A stretch of 64,000 nucleotides of DNA from Candidatus Competibacter phosphatis (GTDB lineage: Bacteria; Pseudomonadota; Gammaproteobacteria; Competibacterales; Competibacteraceae), in the NCBI RefSeq assembly GCF_012939995.1, contig NZ_SPMZ01000016.1:23931-87930 (forward strand), given 5' to 3'. A program made the translations under genes and the position numbers. Shown piece after piece: positions 1 through 9,304 of this stretch. How positions within the stretch are numbered: position 1 is the stretch's first letter; every line of letters begins with the position of its first letter. The notes beneath the pieces are model-generated. The model saw only the letters and a program-made list of their open reading frames with translations. It was not told the DNA's origin and did not search any database.

Positions 1-1
1 C

Positions 2-682
2 CGCCGGCGCCGCCCAACGCCGAAGCCGTCACCTCCCCCAAAACAGCCGGCCACGTCGCCAAAACGGCCGCCGCCCAAGCCGAAACCGCCACCTCTCCAA
101 AAACCGACTCAGAAAGTCGAGGCAAATCCGCTTGCCAAACCATCTCATCCCTCCCAAGCACTTGCGGCGAAACCCGCCGCGCCGAAACCGACTCGATCTT
201 CCCGCATTGCCAAGCAGCCCTCCGCTCCTGGTGGAACCCGTGCTCGCGGCCCGCTGAACAGCACCGCCCTACTGGGACAGATTGCCAGCCTGGATACGGA
301 AATCCAGCAGCGGGCGAATGCCGGAGTACGCAGCCAGCGGGTCAACCTGGCCGACACCCGGTCGTTGGCTGGTTTTTACGCCGCTGACTGGGCGCGCAAG
401 GTCACGCGCGTCGGTGAGATGAATTTTCCCGACGCGGCTCGGCGCCTGAACCTCAGCACCGGTCCTCTGTTGGAGGTCTCAATCCGCGCCGACGGCAGCT
501 TGCGGGAAGTCCGCATCTTGCGTTCATCCGGCAACGCCGAACTCGATCGGGCGGCCCGGCGCATCGTCGAACTGGCCGCGCCCTATCCCCCCTTTCCAGC
601 CGAACTGCGCCGACAGGTTGACCTGCTGCGGATCGAAAGTCCCTGGCGTTTCGACCCCGGCGGCCGGATTCGGGCGCGCTGA
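2..682 (+). CDS. TonB-like energy transducer (5' end outside window)
   Basis: The frame is open from the left edge to the TGA at 680-682, giving 226 visible residues. The first 90 or so are rich in Pro and Lys, as in the periplasm-spanning linker of TonB proteins. The last 90 form a TonB C-terminal fold with the signature VSIRADGSLREVRILRSSG and a terminal YPPFP segment. Family role: passing proton-motive-force energy from the inner membrane to outer-membrane receptors. The following genes yqgE-ruvX-pyrR-pyrB-pyrC' and, further on, pilT match the surroundings of Pseudomonas tonB3, which is linked to twitching motility; that specific role is inference. The N-terminal membrane anchor is not in the window. 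Confidence 0.85.
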   Translation, partial: RRRRPTPKPSPPPKQPATSPKRPPPKPKPPPLQKPTQKVEANPLAKPSHPSQALAAKPAAPKPTRSSRIAKQPSAPGGTRARGPLNSTALLGQIASLDTEIQQRANAGVRSQRVNLADTRSLAGFYAADWARKVTRVGEMNFPDAARRLNLSTGPLLEVSIRADGSLREVRILRSSGNAELDRAARRIVELAAPYPPFPAELRRQVDLLRIESPWRFDPGGRIRAR

Positions 683-721
683 AGCCGGCGGCTTGTCAAG
701 GTAGGATCGAATCCCGATACT

Positions 722-1292
722 ATGATCATGACCGAGCCCACCTACCTGACCAATCAGTTTCTGATCGCCATGCCGATGCTGGCGGATCCGAACTTTTTTT
801 CAGACAGTGACTTATCTCAGCGAGCACAACGACAGCGGCGCGCTGGGTCTGGTCATCAACCGACCGCTGCAACTGACGCTCGGGCAGTTGTTCGAACATC
901 TCCAGATCACCACCGACCGACCCGATATCGCGGGATTGCCGGTTTACCACGGCGGCCCGGTCCAGCCGGAGCAGGGTTTCGTCATCCATAGCCCGCTCGG
1001 TGACTGGGGCGCCACCCTGCGGGTCACCGAACGGATCGGCATCACCACCTCCCGCGACATCCTGCAGGCGGTGGCGCGGGGCGAAGGCCCGGAACAGATG
1101 CTGGTCGCCCTCGGTTACGCCGGTTGGGGACCGGGACAATTGGAGCAGGAAATGGCGGAGAATGCCTGGCTGTCGGGTCCCGCCGATCCCGACATTCTGT
1201 TTCACAGGCCCAGCGACCAACGCTGGCTGGCCGCCGCCGCCCTGCTGGGGATCGACCTGACCCTGCTGTCCGCCGATGCCGGCCACGCCTGA
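722..1292 (+). CDS. yqgE: YqgE/AlgH family protein (UPF0301), interrupted by a 1-nt frameshift
   Basis: The N-terminus (MTEPTYLTNQFLIAMPMLAD) and the body (TYLSEHNDSGALGLVINRP onward) lie in two frames that meet at a run of seven T at 794-800. With six T the product reads through as FFQTVTYLSEHN and has 187 residues from the ATG at 728, the usual length of the family. A sequencing error is likelier than a real mutation. The function of YqgE is poorly known. The stop overlaps the ruvX start by 17 nt, so the genes are probably co-transcribed. ATG 722 and ATG 728 are both possible starts; 728 gives the conserved beginning. Confidence 0.9.
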
Positions 1293-1788
1293 TCCGCCGG
1301 AACCGGCGGCCGCTCCATCGGCGTCGGACGCACGCCAATCCCCGCGGGTGGTGTTGGGTTTCGATTTCGGCCGGACCCGCATCGGCGTCGCGACCGGCGT
1401 GGCGATCACCGGCGCGGCCCAACCCCTGCGGGTGTTGCCGGTACGCCGACAGCGCCCAGACTGGGATGCCATCGACCGGCTACTCGCCGAATGGCGACCG
1501 GATCTGCTGGTGGTCGGAGTGCCGCGCCACGCCGACGGCAGCGCCAACGCCATGACCGTGGCCGCGTTGCGCTTCAGCCGCCAGTTGCATGGCCGTTTTC
1601 GCCTGCCGGTGGCGACCATCGACGAACGGCTGTCCTCCTGGGAAGCCGAACAACGCGCTTTCGAGCCGGTCGTCGGCCGTCGACGCGGTGACGGCGCGGC
1701 GCTGGATGATCGGGCGGCGGCGCTCATTCTGGAAAGCTGGTTCAACCAACAACGGAGCCTCGCATCGTGCGCGACGCCGAATTCCTGA
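1276..1788 (+). CDS. ruvX: Holliday junction resolvase-like protein RuvX/YqgF
   Basis: A 170-aa RNase H-fold protein. The motif [14 protein letters not shown] (about residues 28-41) carries the first catalytic Asp, and [11 protein letters not shown] and DDRAAALIL match the conserved second and third motifs. YqgF family proteins act in pre-16S rRNA processing and/or Holliday-junction resolution. The 25-residue Ala/Pro-rich N-terminal extension is unusual and may mean that translation starts later, though no better start is obvious. It overlaps yqgE upstream and pyrR downstream (22 nt), which suggests translational coupling. Confidence 0.92.
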   Translation: MPATPDPPEPAAAPSASDARQSPRVVLGFDFGRTRIGVATGVAITGAAQPLRVLPVRRQRPDWDAIDRLLAEWRPDLLVVGVPRHADGSANAMTVAALRFSRQLHGRFRLPVATIDERLSSWEAEQRAFEPVVGRRRGDGAALDDRAAALILESWFNQQRSLASCATPNS

Positions 1789-2264
1789 TCGAAGTGATGG
1801 CCGGGCAGCTACAGGATCTGCTGGTCCGACGCAGCATCGCCGAACCGGCGCTGGTGGGGGTGCACACCGGCGGCGTCTGGGTCGCCGAACGCTTGCACCA
1901 GCGGCTTGGCATCGCCACGCCGCTCGGCCGGCTGGATATTTCCTTCTACCGCGACGACTTCAGCCGGATCGGCGTCAATCCGCAGGTTCGCCCCTCGGAG
2001 CTGCCGTTCGACGTGGACGACCGTCACCTGGTGCTGATCGACGATGTGCTCCATACCGGCCGCACCGTGCGCGCCGCGCTGAACGAATTGTTCGACTATG
2101 GCCGCCCAGCGTCGGTGCTGCTGGCGGTGCTGGTCGATCGCGGCGGTCGGGAGTTGCCGGTCGAAGCCAACGTGGTCGGCACCCGGCTGAAGCTACCACC
2201 CGGCCAGCAGATCCAGCTCGTCGGTCCCGACCCCCTGCAACTGCTGATTCAAACCGTGCCATGA
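1767..2264 (+). CDS. pyrR: PyrR, uracil phosphoribosyltransferase-like pyrimidine regulator
   Basis: 165 aa from a GTG start at 1767 preceded by GGAG. The PRPP-binding loop is [16 protein letters not shown] (about residues 90-105), typical of PyrR. In Firmicutes PyrR binds pyr mRNA; in Pseudomonas-type clusters it lies ahead of pyrB and its regulatory mechanism is less clear. I saw no attenuator upstream of pyrB, which starts inside the pyrR stop codon (ATGA at 2261-2264). The tight coupling makes pyrR-pyrB-pyrC' one translational unit. Confidence 0.93.
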   Translation: MRDAEFLIEVMAGQLQDLLVRRSIAEPALVGVHTGGVWVAERLHQRLGIATPLGRLDISFYRDDFSRIGVNPQVRPSELPFDVDDRHLVLIDDVLHTGRTVRAALNELFDYGRPASVLLAVLVDRGGRELPVEANVVGTRLKLPPGQQIQLVGPDPLQLLIQTVP

Positions 2265-3240
2265 GCGCCGCCAACCTCCAGTTGGACCGCCAGGGCCGGT
2301 TGCTGCATTTCCTGACCGTGGAAGGGCTGACCCGCCGCCATCTGACGGAAATCCTTGACACGGCCGAATCGTTGCGCGGCGTGGCCGAACGACGGGTCAA
2401 GAAACTGCCGACCCTGCACGGCAAGACCGTGGTCAACCTGTTCTTCGAGGCCAGCACCCGGACCCGTACCACCTTCGAGCTGGCGGCCAAGCGGCTGTCG
2501 GCCGATGTGCTGAACCTCAACATCGCCACCTCGGCCACGACCAAGGGTGAAAGCCTGCTCGACACTTTGCGCAATATCGAGGCGATGCAGTGCGACATGT
2601 TCGTGGTGCGCCACCCGCAAAGCGGCGCGGCGGACTTCATGGCCCGCCATGTCAAGCCGCACATCGCGGTCCTCAACGCCGGCGATGGCTGTCATGCCCA
2701 TCCCACCCAGGGGATGCTGGATGCGTTCACCATCCGCCGTCACAAACCGGATTTTCCCAGCCTGCAAGTCGCCATCGTCGGCGATATCCTGCATTCGCGG
2801 GTGGCTCGTTCCCTGATCCACGCGCTCAACATCCTCGGCGCCGGCGAAGTGCGGGTGATCGCCCCGCGCACCCTGCTGCCAGCTGGGTGGAAAGCTTGGG
2901 CGCACGGGTTTTCCACAGTCCGAAAGCAGGGCTGCGAGAAGTGGATGTGATCGTCATGCTGCGCCTGCAACGGGAACGGATGGAGCGGGCACTGTTGCCG
3001 ACCGAACAGGAATTCTTCCAGCAGTACGGTTTGACCGAGGAACGGCTGGCACTGGCCAAGCCGGATGCCATCGTCATGCATCCCGGCCCGATCAACCGTG
3101 GCGTCGAAATCGACTCGCGGGTGGCGGACGGACCGCGCTCGGTGATCCTGGAACAGGTCACCAACGGCATCGCCGTGCGCATGGCGATCATGTCGATCAC
3201 GCTGGGCAACCATGCCCGACCGCTCGGGGAGGACGCTTGA
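2261..3240 (+). CDS. pyrB: Aspartate carbamoyltransferase catalytic subunit, one-base frameshift
   Basis: ATCase, condensing carbamoyl phosphate with aspartate. The carbamoyl-phosphate loop [15 protein letters not shown], the segment [12 protein letters not shown] and the C-terminal [12 protein letters not shown] are all present. The N-terminal two thirds (from 2261) and the C-terminal third are in different frames. The break is at GCTGGGTGG near 2882-2887; one extra G restores [12 protein letters not shown] and a 326-residue protein, the normal size of a Pseudomonas-type chain. The stop overlaps the start of pyrC'. Family knowledge: this ATCase class assembles with an inactive dihydroorotase-like partner, which is the next gene. 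Confidence 0.93.
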
Positions 3241-4523
3241 TGCGTATTGCCATCGAGGGTGGCCGGGTGATCGATCCGGCCCACCAGACCGACGCGGTCA
3301 CCGATCTTTTCATCGCCGACGGTCGCATCGCCGGGTCCGGCCAGCCGCCGGCCGGATTCACGCCGGACCGGCGGATCGACGCTCGCGGTCAGATCGTCTG
3401 TCCCGGTCTGATCGATTTGTGCGCCCGACCGCGCGAACCCGGCCAGGAACACAAGGCCACCATCGCCAGCGAAGCCCGCGCCGCCGCCAGCGGTGGCATC
3501 ACCACCCTGGTCTGTCCGCCCGACACCGATCCGGTGATCGACGAACCGGCGGTGGTGGAACTGATCCGACGGCGGGCCCGGGCCGCCGGCCAGGTTCGGG
3601 TCCTGACGCTAGGAGCGCTGACCCATCGCCTGCACGGCGAGCGACTGGCTGAGATGGCGGCACTCAAGGAAGCCGGCTGCGTCGGCGTCGGCGACGGTGG
3701 CCGCACGGTCGCCAGTAGCCGGGTGCTGCGACGGGCGCTGGAATACGCCGCCACCTTCGATCTGACCGTGTTCCTGACCCCGCTCGATCCTGAACTGGGC
3801 CATGGTTTGGCCCACGAGGGGCAGGTCGCCACCCGGTTTGGCTTGCCCGGCATTCCGGTGGCGGCGGAAACCGGCGTCATCGCCCGCGATCTGGAACTGA
3901 TCCGCGACCTGGGCGTGCGGGTGCATTTCGGTCGGCTGTCCAGCGCTCGGGCGGTGGAACTGGTGGCGCGCGCCCAAGCGGAAGGGCTGTCGGTGACCGC
4001 CGATACCGCCGTCCATCATCTGTATCTGAGCGAAATCGATTTGAGCGGCTTCGACAGTTGCTGCCATGTACGTCCACCGCTGCGCGGCCCACGCGATCTG
4101 GACGCGCTGCGCGCCGGCTTGACCAAGGGTGTATTGGGCGCGCTCTGCTCCGACCATCAGCCGCACGAGCCGGATGCCAAGCAAGCGCCGTTCGGCGACA
4201 CCGAACCCGGCATCTCCGGATTGGACACCCTGCTGGCACTGAGCCTGCGGCTGGCGCGGGACGACGTGCTGCCGTTGCCAACGCTGCTGGCGCGGTTGAC
4301 CTGGGGACCGGCGCGAATTCTGGGATTGGACAGCGGCCATCTCGGGACCGGCGCACCGGCCGACCTCTGCGTTTTCGACCCTGACGCCGAATGGCGGGTG
4401 GAAGCAGACACCTTGCTTAGCCGCGGCCACAATAGCCCGTTTCTGGGTTGGGAACTGCACGGGCAGGTCACGCACACCTTGCTGGAAGGGCAGGTGGTCC
4501 ATGCGCGTGAGGCGCGAAGGTGA
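3240..4523 (+). CDS. pyrC': Dihydroorotase-like protein PyrC', predicted catalytically inactive
   Basis: 427 aa with the amidohydrolase layout of type I dihydroorotases. The metal-binding HxH that should follow PGLID is replaced: the sequence is PGLIDLCARPREPG, putting Cys61 and Arg63 where both His should be. The later HVST-type His is also lost (VHFGRLSSA). The distal CSDHQPH segment is kept. In Pseudomonas the equivalent protein is non-catalytic but required to build the ATCase dodecamer, and I infer the same here. A true dihydroorotase must therefore lie outside this window. ATG 3240 overlaps the pyrB stop. Confidence 0.88.
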   Translation: MRIAIEGGRVIDPAHQTDAVTDLFIADGRIAGSGQPPAGFTPDRRIDARGQIVCPGLIDLCARPREPGQEHKATIASEARAAASGGITTLVCPPDTDPVIDEPAVVELIRRRARAAGQVRVLTLGALTHRLHGERLAEMAALKEAGCVGVGDGGRTVASSRVLRRALEYAATFDLTVFLTPLDPELGHGLAHEGQVATRFGLPGIPVAAETGVIARDLELIRDLGVRVHFGRLSSARAVELVARAQAEGLSVTADTAVHHLYLSEIDLSGFDSCCHVRPPLRGPRDLDALRAGLTKGVLGALCSDHQPHEPDAKQAPFGDTEPGISGLDTLLALSLRLARDDVLPLPTLLARLTWGPARILGLDSGHLGTGAPADLCVFDPDAEWRVEADTLLSRGHNSPFLGWELHGQVTHTLLEGQVVHAREARR

Positions 4524-4525
4524 AA

Positions 4526-5035
4526 ATGAAAACGGACGCTTCGCTCGTCGACATGATCGCTCCGCTGGCCTCGGCGCCGGCCGGCGAACCGTTCGACCTG
4601 GGCGCCACCACGGCACGCGCGCTGCTATTGGCGGACGAGAGCGGTATCGCCCCGATCGTTTCGCTGGCCCGAACGCTGCGCGGCCGGCAGCCTCGGGTCA
4701 AACCGTTCGCGCTGTTCGAATTCGCGCCGCCGCTGCCGTTCCGGCCGCAACCGTCGCGGATCATGATTCCTGGATTGCCCGTTGGCATCATCGCCGCGCT
4801 GCCGCTGCTGGAGGATTGGGGCATCCCCAGTCGCATCGCCTGTCCGGCTGGAGACCAGCCCGGCTGTTTCGAGGGCACCGCGACGGATCTGGCGCGCGGC
4901 TGGCTGGATATTTCGCAGGGTGTGGCCGATGTCACCGTGTTTGCCTGTGGCGGCGAAGCGCTGCTGGCAACCGCCCAGGCTTTGGCCGACGCCTATCGGC
5001 TGGCCCGCCAGACCCGCGCCGCTTCCTTGTCGTGA
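4526..5035 (+). CDS. PyrK-like NAD(P)-binding half-domain protein after pyrC'
   Basis: 169 aa. No exact family is recognised. Two segments resemble the nucleotide-binding lobe of ferredoxin reductases and of PyrK, the dihydroorotate dehydrogenase electron-transfer subunit: DESGIAPIVSLART near residue 40 and VTVFACGGEALLATAQALAD near the C-terminus. The flavin-binding barrel and the 2Fe-2S cysteine cluster of PyrK are absent. GAAGG at about 4515-4519 lies 6 nt before ATG 4526, which is why I prefer it to the GTG at 4520 in the same frame. Position directly after pyrC' suggests a link to the pyrimidine complex; function unknown. Confidence 0.6.
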   Translation: MKTDASLVDMIAPLASAPAGEPFDLGATTARALLLADESGIAPIVSLARTLRGRQPRVKPFALFEFAPPLPFRPQPSRIMIPGLPVGIIAALPLLEDWGIPSRIACPAGDQPGCFEGTATDLARGWLDISQGVADVTVFACGGEALLATAQALADAYRLARQTRAASLS

Positions 5036-5057
5036 TCGGCAAGGAGATCGGGTTTCC

Positions 5058-6103
5058 TCACATTTGCTGTTTGAACGAGGCCTTGTTCTGGGCGTAATTC
5101 AAGGCTTCGTCGCGGGCGATCAACCCTTTCTTGACCAGCTCCAACAAACCTTGGTCGAGCGTCTGCATGCCGAAGGCGCGCCGGTCTGAATCGACGAGTA
5201 CATCTGTGCCACCTTATCCTCGCGGATCAGATTGCGAATGGCCGGCACGCCGACCATGATTTCATGGACCGCCGTCCGGCCGCCGCCTTTCTTCTTGAGC
5301 AGCGCCTGCGAGATCACCGCGCGCAGCGATTCGGATAGCATCGACCGCACCATCGGCTTCTCGCCGGCCGGAAACACGTCGATGATGCGGTCGATGGTCT
5401 TGGGCGCCGAACTGGTATGCAGGGTGCCGAACACCAAGTGACCGGTCTCGGCGGCGGTCAACGCCAGGCTGATGGTTTCCCGATCGCGCATTTCGCCGAC
5501 CAGGATGATGTCGGGGTCTTCGCGCAGCGCCGAGCGCAGCGCTTCGCTGAAACCGAGCGTGTCGCGGTGCACCTCGCGCTGGTTGATCAGGCAGCGCTGA
5601 CTCTGGTGGACGAATTCGATCGGGTCCTCGATGGTCAGGATGTGGCCGTACTCGTTCTTGTTGATGTGGTCGATCATCGCCGCCAGGGTGGTGGATTTAC
5701 CGGAACCGGTCGGACCGGTCACCAGAACCAGGCCGCGCGGCACGTTGATCAGATCCCGGAACACCGGCGGGCAGCCGAGTTCCTCCAGGCTCATGATCTG
5801 GGTGGGAATGGTGCGGAACACGCCGGCCGCGCCCCGATCCTGGTTGAAGGCGTTGACGCGGAAGCGGGCCAGCTTGGGAATTTCGAACGAGAAGTCGCAT
5901 TCCAGGAACTCGTCGTAATCCTTGCGTTGCTTGTCGTTCATGATGTCGTAGATCAGCCCATGCACCTGTTTGTGCTCAAGTGGCGGCACATTGATGCGGC
6001 GGACATCGCCATCCACGCGGATCATCGGCGGCAAACCCGCCGACAGGTGCAGATCCGAAGCCTTGTTCTGCACGGAAAAGGTCAACAGTTCGTCAAGGGT
6101 CAC
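5058..6103 (-). CDS. pilT: Type IV pilus retraction ATPase PilT, frameshift near the C-terminus
   Basis: Hexameric cytoplasmic ATPase driving pilus retraction and twitching. Walker A is VTGPTGSGKSTT; the Asp box is ILTIEDPIEFVH; Walker B is DPDIILVGEMRDRETI; the His box is HLVFGTLHT. The frame breaks near 5178-5183, just after YSSIQTGA. In the neighbouring frame the expected tail FGMQTLDQGLLELVKKG runs to a TGA at 5058-5060, giving about 348 residues. Start: GTG at 6103 gives MTLDELLTFSVQNKASDLHL, aligned with known PilT N-termini, with AGGAG about 8 nt upstream; a longer TTG start at 6121 is less likely. Confidence 0.93.
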
Positions 6104-6180
6104 GATGATCGCTCCTGCCAAGAGATTGTGAGGGGTGTCCCGCCGAGAGATGGTCCCGTTCGGGTCGGTTTCCGCATAGT

Positions 6181-6186
6181 ATTATA
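6181..6186 (-). promoter_or_regulatory. Possible -10 box for pilT
   Basis: The minus strand reads TATAAT about 80 bp upstream of the pilT GTG, in the 138-bp gap between the divergent genes pilT and yggS. A good -35 element at 17 bp is not evident, so this is a weak call. Confidence 0.25.
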
Positions 6187-6241
6187 GTGTCGATCGTCAA
6201 ACCTTCTTGACCGTGCGCCAATCCGTCAGAGTAATCCCGCC

Positions 6242-6931
6242 ATGATGACCGCCGACTACGCCGCTCGCCTGCACACCGTACTGGGCCGGATTCGCGCCGC
6301 CGAGCAACGCTTCCAGCGTCCACCGGGCGCGGTGCGGCTGCTGGCGGTCGGCAAGACTCAGCCGGCGGCGGCCATCGCCGCGCTGGCCGCCGCCGGTCAG
6401 CGCGATTTCGGGGAGAATTACTTCCAGGAAGCGCTGGATAAAATGACCGAGCTCGCCACGCTGGAGCTGGAATGGCATTTCATCGGACCGATACAAGCCA
6501 ATAAGACCCGTGGCATCGCCGAGCATTTCGCCTGGGTCCACAGCGTGGACCGCCTGAAAATCGCCGAACGGCTGAGCGCACAGCGGCCCGATCACCTGCC
6601 GCCGCTGAATGTCTGTCTACAAGTCAACATCGACCGGGAACCCACCAAACATGGTCTGGACGAAGCGGAACTGGCCGAGGTCGCCCACGCGGTCGCCACG
6701 CTGCCGCGTCTGCGCTTACGGGGCTTGATGGCCATTCCGGCCCCAGCGGCTGCGTTTGCCGCCCAACGGCGGCCCTTCGCCCGGCTACGGAAACTGCGAG
6801 AGCGACTGGCCGACACCGGACTGGTATTGGATACGCTCTCCGCTGGCATGTCCGACGATCTGGAGGCCGCCATCGCCGAAGGCGCGACCCTGGTCCGCAT
6901 CGGTACCGCGCTGTTCGGCTCCCGCCCTTGA
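6242..6931 (+). CDS. yggS: YggS/PROSC family pyridoxal phosphate homeostasis protein
   Basis: 229 aa single-domain TIM-barrel PLP-binding protein. The PLP lysine is in RLLAVGKTQPAAAI. Further motifs: DFGENYFQEALDK, WHFIGPIQANKTR, LSAGMSDDLEAAIAEGATLVRIG. The family buffers PLP and affects amino-acid metabolism. It stands between divergent pilT and the proC-yggT-yggU run, the usual gammaproteobacterial arrangement. Usual homologues read VSKT at the lysine; here VGKT. Confidence 0.93.
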   Translation: MMTADYAARLHTVLGRIRAAEQRFQRPPGAVRLLAVGKTQPAAAIAALAAAGQRDFGENYFQEALDKMTELATLELEWHFIGPIQANKTRGIAEHFAWVHSVDRLKIAERLSAQRPDHLPPLNVCLQVNIDREPTKHGLDEAELAEVAHAVATLPRLRLRGLMAIPAPAAAFAAQRRPFARLRKLRERLADTGLVLDTLSAGMSDDLEAAIAEGATLVRIGTALFGSRP

Positions 6932-7026
6932 GCGGCATCTTTGCAGTATGCTAGCAGTGGCCACGACTTCGAGACGCTCGAACAACGACGATCCCGGTAA
7001 CCGCTCCAAGGCCCGAGAAAACGATC

Positions 7027-7416
7027 ATGCCGTCAACTACCCTCCGGTTTTCCGCCCGCGCGCACGGCTGCGTGGCCGGCTTATTGCTGCTCATCCCGCT
7101 GCTGCTCGGAGCGGACGATTATCTGCGCGAGATCGAGGAAGAAGCCAAGCGCCAAGCGCCAAGCCTCGTGATCGATCCATCCCCGCCCGCGCCAGGCACG
7201 ACCGCAGTCGGTGATACAACAACCGACCGACTGGCTGCGGGCTTGGATCAGGTGGCATTCGAACAAGCCCTGCGCGAAAACCTGCCGGGAACCTACGCGT
7301 TCTACCAGCAACTCGGTCCCGACCAACGGAAACAGGTCTACGAGACCTATCGAAGCGACAACCGCTTTGCCAGCATCAGCGAACAGGTTGCCCGGCTGCT
7401 GAGCGGTAAACACTGA
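7027..7416 (+). CDS. Small exported protein of unknown function
   Basis: 129 aa. Residues 1-28 look like a signal peptide (basic start, then CVAGLLLLIPLLLGA). The mature part has a Pro/Thr-rich linker (about 45-65) and a C-terminal helical region (FEQALRENLPGTYAFYQQLG, then VYETYRSDNRFASISEQVAR). No family recognised. It lies between yggS and proC and is probably envelope-located; nothing in the sequence shows a function. Confidence 0.7.
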   Translation: MPSTTLRFSARAHGCVAGLLLLIPLLLGADDYLREIEEEAKRQAPSLVIDPSPPAPGTTAVGDTTTDRLAAGLDQVAFEQALRENLPGTYAFYQQLGPDQRKQVYETYRSDNRFASISEQVARLLSGKH

Positions 7417-7493
7417 GGTGGGTTCCCGCGCCACCGTAAACCGGCGCCCCAGAGGTTTCGGGCGCCACGGACATTCACAAGACTGAGGTGGAG

Positions 7494-8399
7494 ATGAAAG
7501 ACATCCCCATAGGCTTCATCGGCGGCGGCAACATGGCCCGCAGCCTGATCGGCGGGTTGCTGGCCAGCGGTGGCGATCCCGATCGCATCTGGGTGGCCGA
7601 ACCCGACGCCGGCCACCGGGAACTGCTGCGTGGTCGCTTCGGCGTCCACACCGGCGCCGACAACCGGGAGATCGCCGCCCGGTCGGAGGTGATCGTCCTG
7701 GCGGTCAAACCGCAGGTGCTGTGCTCGGTGGCCGAAGCATTGGCCGACATCGTCCAGACACGCCGGCCGTTGATGATCTCCATCGCCGCCGGTGTACGCG
7801 AACCGGATATCCGTCGCTGGCTGGGCGGCGAGGCCGCCATCGTCCGCACCATGCCCAACACCCCCGCCTTGGTCGGCAGCGGCGCCACCGCGCTGTTCGC
7901 CAACACCCAGGTCAACGACGAGCAACGCCAACTGGCGGAATCGATCATGCGCTCGGTCGGACTGACGGTCTGGGTGGAGCAGGAACGGATGCTGGATGCG
8001 GTTACCGCGCTGTCCGGCAGCGGACCCGCCTACTTCTTCCTGCTGATGGAGGCGTTGGAAAAAATGGGTGTCCAACTGGGACTGGACCCGGAGGTGGCGC
8101 GGTTGCTGACCTTACAGACCGCTTTTGGTGCCGCCAAGATGGCACTGGAAAGCCCCGAGAATCCAGCCGCGCTGCGCGCTCGGGTCACGTCGCCGGGCGG
8201 CACCACCGAGCGGGCGATCAGCGTCTTCCAGGATGAAAAGCTCGACAAGTTGATCGCCCGCTCGCTGGCGGCCTCGCTGGCGCTTTTGGAAGCTCCGGAA
8301 CTGCTGGCCGAAGAACTGGACGCCGTAGTGGCCAAGGCGCTGGAAGCGGCCCGCCACCGCTCCGAAGAGCTGGGCAATCTGCTTGGAGGGCAACCGTGA
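7494..8399 (+). CDS. proC: Pyrroline-5-carboxylate reductase
   Basis: 301 aa. Last step of proline synthesis, NAD(P)H-dependent. The N-terminal Rossmann motif is IGFIGGGNMARSLIGG; the C-terminal signature is VTSPGGTTERAISVFQ, with ALSGSGPAYFFLLMEAL before it. ATG 7494 is preceded by GAGGTGGAG; an in-frame GTG at 7488 overlaps that ribosome-binding region and is less likely. The stop overlaps the GTG start of yggT (GTGA at 8396-8399). Confidence 0.95.
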   Translation: MKDIPIGFIGGGNMARSLIGGLLASGGDPDRIWVAEPDAGHRELLRGRFGVHTGADNREIAARSEVIVLAVKPQVLCSVAEALADIVQTRRPLMISIAAGVREPDIRRWLGGEAAIVRTMPNTPALVGSGATALFANTQVNDEQRQLAESIMRSVGLTVWVEQERMLDAVTALSGSGPAYFFLLMEALEKMGVQLGLDPEVARLLTLQTAFGAAKMALESPENPAALRARVTSPGGTTERAISVFQDEKLDKLIARSLAASLALLEAPELLAEELDAVVAKALEAARHRSEELGNLLGGQP

Positions 8400-8950
8400 C
8401 CGCCACCGTATTCCTGATTCAGACCGTTTTCGGTTTTTATATCCTGGCGGTGATATTGCGCTTCCTGCTGCAATGCGTGCGCGCCGACTTCTACAATCCG
8501 TTGGTGCAGTTCCTGGTGCGCATCACCAACCCACTCCTACTGCCATTGCGCCGATTCGTGCCCGGCTACCGGGGGCTGGATCTAGCCTCGGTGGTGCTGG
8601 CGTTCGCGCTGCAACTGCTGGAAGTCCTGTTGGTTACCGCGCTGTTCGGGCGGTCCCTCGATATCGGCGGTGTGCTGCTGGTGACGGTAATGGAGCTGCT
8701 CAAGTTGTTGATCAACATCTATCTGTGGGGCGTGATCATTCAGGCGGTGCTAAGTTGGATCAATCCTGATCCTCGCCACCCGGCGGCGCGGGTACTGGCG
8801 CAACTGACCGCGCCGTTGTTACGTCCGGCTCGCCGGCTGCTCCCGCCGGTTTCCGGGGTGGATCTGTCGCCGGTGTTGGTGGTGGTGGCACTGATTTTCG
8901 TGAGTCTGCTGCTCCAGGATTTGCTGGGGATGTGGAGCGGGTTGCGCTGA
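8396..8950 (+). CDS. yggT: YggT family integral membrane protein
   Basis: 184 aa with two YGGT repeats, each a pair of hydrophobic helices: about residues 5-30 with the loop NPLVQFLVRITNPLLLPLRR, and about 95-180 with SWINPDPRHPAARVLAQLTA. GTG start coupled to the proC stop. The family is linked to osmotic tolerance and membrane organisation; the precise role is unknown. Confidence 0.92.
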   Translation: MTATVFLIQTVFGFYILAVILRFLLQCVRADFYNPLVQFLVRITNPLLLPLRRFVPGYRGLDLASVVLAFALQLLEVLLVTALFGRSLDIGGVLLVTVMELLKLLINIYLWGVIIQAVLSWINPDPRHPAARVLAQLTAPLLRPARRLLPPVSGVDLSPVLVVVALIFVSLLLQDLLGMWSGLR

Positions 8951-8954
8951 GGCG

Positions 8955-9245
8955 ATGGACGCTGGCGGGTATTGCTGGCAAGGTAACGAGCTGCTGCTGC
9001 GGGTACGGGCACAGCCTCGCGCCAGCCGCGACGAATGGATGGGACTGTGGGATGACCGCTTCCGGGTCCGCATCGTCGCCCCGCCCGTGGATGGCCGGGC
9101 CAACGCCCACTTGCGCGCCTTTCTGGCCGAGTTGTTCGGGGTGGCGAAAAACCAGGTCACTCTGCTGGCCGGCGAAACTGGCCGGGACAAGCGCTGGCGC
9201 ATCGTTGCCCCTAAACAATTACCGCCCGGCATCGCGGGTCCATGA
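8955..9245 (+). CDS. yggU: DUF167/YggU family protein
   Basis: 96 aa. Family pattern LLLRVRAQPRASRDEW, then VRIVAPPVDGRANAHLRAFL, then VTLLAGETGRDKRWRI. It starts 4 nt after yggT and closes the yggS-proC-yggT-yggU cluster. Biochemical function unknown. Confidence 0.9.
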   Translation: MDAGGYCWQGNELLLRVRAQPRASRDEWMGLWDDRFRVRIVAPPVDGRANAHLRAFLAELFGVAKNQVTLLAGETGRDKRWRIVAPKQLPPGIAGP

Positions 9246-9304
9246 AAACCACGCCCGCCCACGGTTCCACCGTGATAAGGATGTCGTCGCTCACGGTAGC
9301 GGAC

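Noticed and set aside
726-1745. 339-codon minus-strand open frame opposite yqgE and ruvX
   Set aside because: Arg/Ser/Gly-rich shadow translation; both genes on the plus strand are recognisable families.
2261-3240. pyrB, dnaA, dnaN, gyrB and glyS as pseudogenes
   Set aside because: Single homopolymer-type indels in several indispensable genes at once are far more likely to be sequence errors.
5417-6187. 256-codon plus-strand open frame opposite pilT
   Set aside because: Composition is typical of the antisense of a high-GC gene, and pilT on the other strand has all its ATPase motifs.
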